The position numbers and the translations under genes were made by a program. The notes under the pieces are model-generated. The model worked only from the letters and a program-made list of their open reading frames with translations. It was not told the DNA's origin and did no database searches. 64,000 bases of DNA, taken from contig NC_087384.1 of assembly GCF_963675165.1 (NCBI RefSeq), forward strand, positions 5,635,182 to 5,699,181. Direction: 5' to 3'. This stretch comes from Halichondria panicea. Taxonomy: Eukaryota; Porifera; Demospongiae; Suberitida; Halichondriidae. Shown here in pieces: positions 57,501-64,000 of this stretch (the stretch's first letter is position 1; the number at the start of each line of letters is the position of its first letter).

Positions 57501-60500
57501 CACGAGGAAGGTTAGCAGTAAAGTGTGCGCATAGTATGCACATGATGTCATGATAAATACGTCCATATTATTCATTGACAATTCATGCACATGTGCAAAA
57601 CAAAGTGGACCTACATGTACATACACATGTACACATGTACATGTACATGCAGTACAACAATGTCCATTGCTCACCTTGACTCCTCTGGTGTGCCGTGAGG
57701 TGTCCATCCTTTCCTCCCTGTCCAGCCTGCCATTACTAAGCCCCAGCTGGGAGCCCTGAGAGAGAAAGAGAGAGAGAGAGATAACAAGTGTAAACTTATC
57801 ATAATGGGAAATTAGTCAAATGTGTACATGTATTGTATCACTGTGTGTGCATAAATAAATACAAGCAATGTGAAAACACAGATACACCTAGTACTGTACA
57901 GTAGCCATACATGTACATTGTATATTGCATGAGCAGCTACATGTAGGTTTAGCGTTTACCTTTAACACATAGCACTTAAAGAAACTGTGCAGAGTGTAAA
58001 AGACAAATATGAAGTGACAATTAATAGGAGTGCATGAATTCCTGGTATTACCAAGTGTGTATAGTCAACATTCAGTGTAGCACTACATATACATGTACAG
58101 TATATCATACAGCAAGGACTGAAATTGTGTACACATTATACACATTGCTGAAGTTGCATGTACATGTACATGTATGCATGCAAGTACAGCTGTAAAAACT
58201 CACTTCTTGTCCATCGTCCTCCTCATCGCTAGCAAACAGGAAGTCCTGGGGACAGCTGCTGTCGATGAGCACGGCCTGCTCACTGATGAGGTCGATAGTG
58301 CCCTTAGGCTTTATCCCTGATTCCAACTGGAGCCCACCACCATTAAAGAAACCTCCTAGCAACGAGTCAGTCCTTCCCGTGGTGTGGTCATCTGTAGGGG
58401 AGGGCAACCACTCTACAATGGACAAATAATTATCATGAATTTACATGTACACGTGTACAATTGTCCGTGTCCTTTTGGGGGGAGTTTATATATGCATATA
58501 ATTGTTGTACATGCATCGTCAGCAAATTTACGCAAAGAAACATTATGAATACATAATGTACATGCATGTATAATATTTAACGACGGTACGGTACATGTAC
58601 ATGCATGTACAGTACGGTACGTATATTAATAATAAGCAGTATCTATAAAACAGGATAGTATCGATTAAAGTAGACTAGTGTATACATATGCATGACATCA
58701 TAGTCCCTAGCTCTCACCAGGTAGGCCGTTCATTGGCAGTTCTTGTCCCTCCATCTTTATCCCGCCAATACCACCACCCACCATCTTGCTGCCAGACAGC
58801 GGAGTGTACGGCAGAGCATGACCACTGGGAAACAGTATTTGCAATACTGACACATGTAACATATGGAAATCTTGAGAAAGCATACATGCACAAATTTACA
58901 TTAAATGTATGAATCAAACAAGCAATAATGGCTGACACGCACAATGCCATACATGAATGTCAACCTACTGCACATGCATCCTCACTATATGGAAGCCTAA
59001 ACAAAACACTGAGGATGTTGAATGTTACGAAACACGAAGATAAGTACAGTACTAGCTGTTAGGGTACCTGACACTCTTCCTTGGTGAGTGGGTTGCTGGG
59101 TTACTGGGTGAGCCCACTGTGGGTCTCGCCTCCAACGGCAACTGCAGACTCAGCAGCGACTCCGCACTCTCTGCAGAGCATAAACAAAACAATCAACACA
59201 AAGTACAAGCATATTATCATGAGAACTTGTCTAGCAAACCCATATTAGGCAAACACTCGACTTCCCCTCAGTTTTACTGAATGAGTGGTGGGGACACACA
59301 CGAGGTATTGTATTATAACCTTACGTGTGCATTGTATAGTACTGACTGTATACTTACACATGGTACATGTACATGTAGCTGCCATAAATACGGGGAATTC
59401 TGCAATTTGCAACATCACCCCTCCCCTCCACATAGCCTACCCCCACTGAGCTCACCCCTCCCCTCCACATAGCCTACTCCCCCCCACTGAGCTTACCTCT
59501 CCCCTCCACATAGCCTAACCCCACTGAGCTCACCCCTCCCCTCCACATAGCCTACCCTACCCCCCACCCCCACTGAGCTCACCCCTCCCCTTCATATAGC
59601 CTACCCTACCCCCCACCCCCACTGAGCTCACCCCTCCCCTCCACATAGCCTACCCTACCCCCCACCCCCACTGAGCTCACCCCTCCCCTTCATATAGCCC
59701 CCCTCCCCTCCACAAGCCTACCCCCCACCCCCATTGAGCTCACCAGGCAGATTGAGAGAGTCCCACCAGCTGTGTTCCCGTGACCCTCCTCCATGCTCAG
59801 ACAGCTGCTCGCTGTTCGAACGGGTAGAGCCTTGAGAGGACGTGAACAGAGACTTGTCGTAGGACTTGTGACTGGTAGTGAACGTCTGTCCAGCTGTGGA
59901 TGAGACGAATACCATAAAACATGAACTAGGTCCTAGATATGCAAAGATGTGCATGTGATGCATAATGATATGTACATACATGTAGATGAATACAGAAATA
60001 CAGCTGACAGTCACACTTACTTTACATGTACATTAATTCGCATCATATACTCATTTGTACAGTTAATTATGTACACTGCACAACCTCACAGTAACTGCAA
60101 CAATCTTAATATCGTACATGTATATGCACAATTCATTGCTATGTATATATACGGTGCTCACCAGTGTGGACTACATGTACAATGTACACCTGTGCTCAGT
60201 GCTCACCAGTGTGGGAGGAGGCGAGAGAAGCAGCTACCGAGAGACTGATGGTGGGGAGGGGGGCACCACGGGTCGCCAAGCCGAAACTGGATGCCTTAGA
60301 GTGGGGAGAGGGAGATAGTGGGCGTGGCACTGCTGGCGAGGAGAGGTCAGGGTTCGCATACCTACATATAAACAGTGGGTCAGTAAGTAGTGTGTATGCA
60401 TTTACTGTACATGTCTGAATTGTAGTTGTAAAGAAACAATTCAATATAATTATGTATGGGATGTCTGCTACTTAGTAGTGCAAAGAAACCTCAAAGATCA

Positions 60501-63124
60501 ATGGCAATTACTTCAAAGCTATGATTGTACATGTACACAGTGTACTCGTACAAAATCCACAGTCAAATTGAATAATGCTAATTTGTGGTTGCAGCACCAG
60601 ACACCAGAGCAAGCACTCACATAGGCAGGCCTGGTTTGCTGAGCCTCCTCTTGATGTTTAGGATGGGCGTGTTAGCCAGATGCAGTGTGCCAGGGGTGGC
60701 CAGCTCCCTCATCGTTCGACCACTGGGGTAGGGCTCGTACCGACTGCTACTGCGGGTCCCCGTACGGAGAGGCAGGTCTAGATGGGCGGAGGAACGTCGG
60801 TTGCTGTGTGGGGGGGGGGAGGGTTAGCTTACATGTACTTGTTTCAGAAGAGCTACGTACAAGTATATAAAGGTTAAGGAACATACCCTCTGGAAGGTAC
60901 TTGGTCCTGACATTTGCAGAAAGCAATCTCTTTCTGTTGCCTGCGATAATAATGAACATGCACATATAATCGAAAATATGTATATGCACACTGCACATGT
61001 ATACGAAGCAATCAACGATTGAACATAGCAAGCAATAAAGTGAGCTTGCAAACCAAGAGTGTTCTATGAAGCACTCTGTTCTGTATAGTACTAACAGTGT
61101 AATTTACGAACAGAGCGACTCTTATCGATCCTCACTCCTACCCATCCCTACTACTATTACAGTGCTAATGATACTAGTCCAACTCACTGCACAGCGTCGA
61201 TGCATCCGGCCGAGTCCCAACTCGCCTGCATGGAGTCAAGGAGACTCCTCTGGTCCAGACTGGAGGGGGGTGGGCTGGGGCGTGGCTCCTCACACCCGTG
61301 GTAGATGAACACAAACTACACACACACACATGGGAGGGACAACACAGCCGGGATTATGGCAACACTCAAAGCAAAAATGAGTATCTCAAGCAAAATATCA
61401 AGAGAACAATAACCTTAATTATAATACTGTCAGTACATGTATACGACACGAAACCTCTTTTACGACAAATGTACTAGTACACGTACACGTACACGTCGTC
61501 TACGGTTCCTGTACGTGCAGACTTTGAAAGCTGAGTACACACATAGCAACAATGTTGGCATTTCTTTGAACAGGAAATTTAATCTGCCTATGTATACATA
61601 CATGCACATGCTCATGATAGTTATACTGCACACATGTGTGTAACTTACACTACTATGATTATGACCCTATTCCTAAGTTTATGGACAATACAAATCAGTA
61701 TCTTATTGCTGTACACATGTGTGCTGTGCCCAGAATGTTTGAAATGTGGTGGTTATTTTCTATCTTTAAACTCAATTCAGCACTATTAAGCCTAAAAAGT
61801 AAAGTTCTATTTTGCTTAAAAGCACAAAAGGCTCTTAATAAAACCAGAAGCTATAGCTATAGGAACATTTAAAGCCACTAGAGGTAGTTATTTTTGCTTA
61901 GAGGTGTTTAGTACATGCACCACCGACCAGTGTGGGCACGTCCTTGTATACATATCGAACGAGTCAGATGTTACCTCACCTGTGAAGGGTATCTCATCCG
62001 GACTCCGCCCAGGACGACCTCGATGGCGGCCGGCAAGTTGGGGGAGGGGTCTACAGCAAATCGTTGAGGGTAGAACAGTTTCCACTCGTCCAGCACCTCT
62101 CTGATGCCACTGTCCGATAGCTTGTAGGTGTGGCCTGTCATCACAGCATTCAGACCACTCGGGCTCAAGATCACTGTATGTGGGCGTGACGGGAGGGAGA
62201 GGGGTTAAACACTCACATGTAGGTATGTATACACCTACGGGTAAAGGCAAACACACACACGACCATAATACCGATTGACACATTTTGGACTAATGTACAT
62301 GTATAAATGAACTACGGCTCTGAATAACATCTTTCATAGGTAATAAAAAGAAATTGTAAGTACTAATAATTACCAATACACATGCAGCTGTTCATGCAGT
62401 GTACATGTATGTGTAATATGTGACATGATCAACAAGGTACAAAGGTACATGTATACAGGAATTTAGTCTGACCTTGCAGCCCTGTCGAGGAAGCGAGTGC
62501 CTGGTTGATGTGAGAGGGTAGGAGGGGCTGGAGGTGTGGTCCCGCACGCATGTCTACACTGGCACAGATGTAGCGGTGGGCGTGTACAAAAAAGGAGAAA
62601 CTACACAAAAAACACCCACGCGAGCTGGGGAGGGGAGAAACCAAGGTTAACACTACACTTCCTGTTTGATATGATAATCTTGGTTTACACGAACTAACAT
62701 CAAAGTGTGCATACTAATTACATGTGCGGTCACGTATACAGTGACCCACAAACAAGAAAGACAGAACAGACATGAACATGCGCGTAGGGAATTGTATCCA
62801 TGTACATGACTATCTAATCACTCCTACAGCTTGATATTAATAATAATTAATATACGGGAGATTAGTATATTTATTAGTATGGTTAAAAGTGCAATATGGT
62901 ACTAATAGCACGAGTAACAAGCAATGGCAATTAAGGCCTTTAATTGCACGAGGCAAAGACCGAGTGCTATTAACCTTGCCAGTGCTTGTTATGAGTGAAA
63001 GATATTCAAATCACAAACAAACTATGTACATGTATACAACCCTCACCTTCCGTCAGTGGCCACGGAAGAGTCAGCTTTGGCAAACCACTTGCCCAGTGGA
63101 AGGAACGTCTCACTCATGAGCGAC
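48581..63124 (-). CDS. MED13: MED13, Mediator kinase-module subunit, 5' end outside the window
   Basis: Exons: 63047-63124, 62473-62624, 61980-62173, 61188-61315, 60887-60940, 60621-60803, 60207-60361, 59744-59893, 59068-59170, 58718-58824, 58204-58412, 57675-57755, 57338-57490, 56933-57102, 55947-56665, 55436-55756, 54772-54939, 54103-54203, 53679-53813, 53289-53421, 52580-52935, 52138-52302, 51628-51866, 51211-51341, 50315-50479, 49784-49948, 49100-49379, 48581-48722. Family landmarks, in order: FVHAHRYICASVD; MTGHTYKLSD..EWKLFYP..PAAIEVVLGGVRMRYP; LSRIYPTPPSVN; LVGYDHDWLSVSPLALP; LFCGYCVSPDRRWLL; LKQLWDYVVSIV; ATGYLISTAPPGELPNEFWG; and the C-terminus LSWLTMDHVTHQRKSCLPLH. MED13 links the CDK8/cyclin C/MED12 kinase module to core Mediator in the nucleus and blocks RNA polymerase II binding. 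The low-complexity middle is poorly conserved, as expected. About 200 N-terminal residues are missing beyond the edge. Some middle exon edges are tentative. Confidence 0.93.
50589..50747. repeat. MITE with CAGGGTGTCATACAGG termini in a MED13 intron
   Basis: The ends CAGGGTGTCATACAGG and CCTGTATGACACCCTG are inverse of each other. The interior has 'ggtcaactgttatttcaatac' and 'tatggacactcagtc', both also at 38165-38300. 159 bp, non-coding. Confidence 0.85.
50986..51162. repeat. Decayed CCGTATAGC-family MITE in a MED13 intron
   Basis: Left 'accgtataggttat' and right 'aacccgctatccggta' are recognisable termini. The interior 'cctcgaaaataccg' is shared with the family. Confidence 0.6.
53888..54098. 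repeat. Minisatellite next to a MED13 splice donor
   Basis: Repeated 'gtgaggagtgttagaagtgt' and 'ggagcgtgaaaggagtgag' words, period about 35-50 bp, fill the intron right up to the donor of exon 54103-54203 (minus strand GTAAGCTTCACAC). The repeat unit itself contains the TTCACAC part of the donor flank. Confidence 0.75.
54434..54756. repeat. hAT-type MITE beside a MED13 splice donor
   Basis: Flanked by the 8-bp duplication GCCAAGGC (54426-54433 and 54757-54764). The ends TAGGGATGCGGCGATTATGC and inverse-like GCATAATAGCATCAAGCCTA are imperfect. The right duplication starts at intron position 8 of the donor of exon 54772-54939. Confidence 0.82.
55302..55373 (-). tRNA. trnW-CCA: tRNA-Trp (anticodon CCA)
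   Basis: A 72-nt cloverleaf on the minus strand: acceptor arm GACTTTG pairing with CGAGGTC plus discriminator A, D-arm TGGCGCAATGGTAGCGCG, anticodon loop CTCCAGA (CCA), and T-arm GGTTCGAATC-type B box (GTTCGAATC). It is followed within 10 bases by a run of seven T, a Pol III terminator. It has no intron and no encoded CCA tail, as for eukaryotic nuclear tRNAs. It sits inside a MED13 intron (54940-55435) in the same orientation as MED13. Confidence 0.97.
59430..59740. repeat. Minisatellite made of copies of a MED13 splice donor region
   Basis: Seven or so units of 'ccactgagctcacccctccc', with 'ctccacatagcctacccc' between them. Each unit carries on the minus strand GTGAGCTCA, the donor sequence of exon 59744-59893 (GTGAGCTCAATGG). 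Only the copy at 59738-59743 adjoins conserved coding sequence. Confidence 0.85.
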
Positions 63125-64000
63125 CTACAAAAGAGAGAGAGAGCAACTCATTGTAAGACATTCGACTGACACTAAAGGCAGTCTCTAACTGCAGTTATCA
63201 TTGCTTCACATAGCTTTGTTCCCAGGCCAAATTTTTCTTTGGAGACATACATGTACATTGCAGCGTTCCATTAAAAAAAAAAACGGGCTGGGAACGATGC
63301 TATGCTTGACCATACAGGAATTATACATACTTATACATACTGTACACATACACACGTAGTAAGTTTATTTTTACAGCATGTCCCCCATCAAGTAATGACA
63401 TGCAGCAGTCAGAGGCAAAGCCATATCTGTGCAATCTCGACACTATATTTAATGAGCATCCATGACCACATCATAAAAATTATTATTATTTCAAGACATA
63501 AGAAAAGCAGCTTTGTTTGTTCTATAATGAATTGATTGATTGATACACAGCACATTAACCAGAACAGATACAGGCTATGTACAGAGTAAGTAAAGAGGTG
63601 TCGTATGTCTCAAAACATTTATTAAGTAGAGAAAATTAGGCTTTATTATAATATGCTGCAAAGTATATGCCACTGCATATAATATAGACCACCAAAAAGC
63701 TCAAAACATGAGCGTGTAGTGATAACTAAAAGATGTGTTACGAACAACGTCATCACTATCTTTGTACATGTACATGACATATATTATATAAGCAGTCTGA
63801 CTAGTACAGTTGCATGTACTGTATCTTAGATCACCTGACAATCACATTCTATGACTCATTTACCTCACATAATTACACATGACAAGTACAGGTTCTATTG
63901 CTTGCATAAAACATTAGGAAGTTCAATGAACAAGTACGTGTAGAACTGTAAAGACTACGTATGTGTATGTCATGTATCTGTATAAAAACGTACATTGTAC
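63125..64000. other. Intron of MED13 to the window edge
   Basis: No further MED13 exon was found here, so the preceding exon is probably beyond 64000. It includes a foldback (63211-63300) with arms 'ttgttcccaggcc' and 'gggctgggaacgatgct', another relative of the GCCTCGATCCCAGG family. Confidence 0.5.

Overview
This window looks like nuclear DNA from an early-branching, gene-dense animal. A demosponge is my best guess. That is inference: no taxonomic marker was searched. The reasons are intron-rich genes with short introns (the clearest are about 60 to 100 bp), animal-type families (RhoBTB, a RECK-like protein, MED13 of the Mediator complex), a canonical eukaryotic tRNA-Trp, and many small inverted-repeat transposons in introns and between genes. 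All protein genes I could build are on the minus strand. I assembled exons by hand from GT..AG boundaries with matching phases.

Layout. 0.3-3.9 kb: a gene with a pannexin/LRRC8-like four-helix channel domain fused to an unrecognised C-terminal region. 4.3-7.1 kb: a decayed hAT transposase and a cluster of MITEs and foldback repeats. 7.2-13.3 kb: a 15-exon gene for a secreted, probably GPI-anchored cysteine-rich protein with thyroglobulin-1, mucin-like, VWC and Kazal modules and a RECK-like C-terminus. 14.7-19.7 kb: an AKR7-type aldo-keto reductase. 21.6-23.5 kb: a GMC-family flavin oxidoreductase.

The AKR7/GMC segment is then repeated head to tail (about 15.7-25.0 and 25.5-35.0 kb) with almost no differences where I compared them. 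The second AKR7 copy lacks its last two exons because the duplication starts inside that gene's intron. The join between the copies is a patchwork of three short pieces that match 12.3 kb (direct), 2.5 kb (inverted) and 6.7-7.1 kb (inverted), with small microhomologies at the joins. This is the signature of replication template switching, or of an assembly error that needs excluding.

35.3-40.4 kb is a nest of inverted-repeat transposons. It includes a copy of the 5.4-6.2 kb repeat that lacks both MITEs found there, so it serves as an empty site. 41.8-48.1 kb holds a ten-exon RhoBTB gene. 48.6-63.1 kb holds most of MED13, running off the right edge at its 5' end, with a tRNA-Trp gene in one intron. 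In the last two genes, transposons and minisatellites sit directly on splice sites. The genes do not form an obvious pathway; the AKR7 and GMC oxidoreductases are the only pair likely to be functionally related, and they are amplified together.
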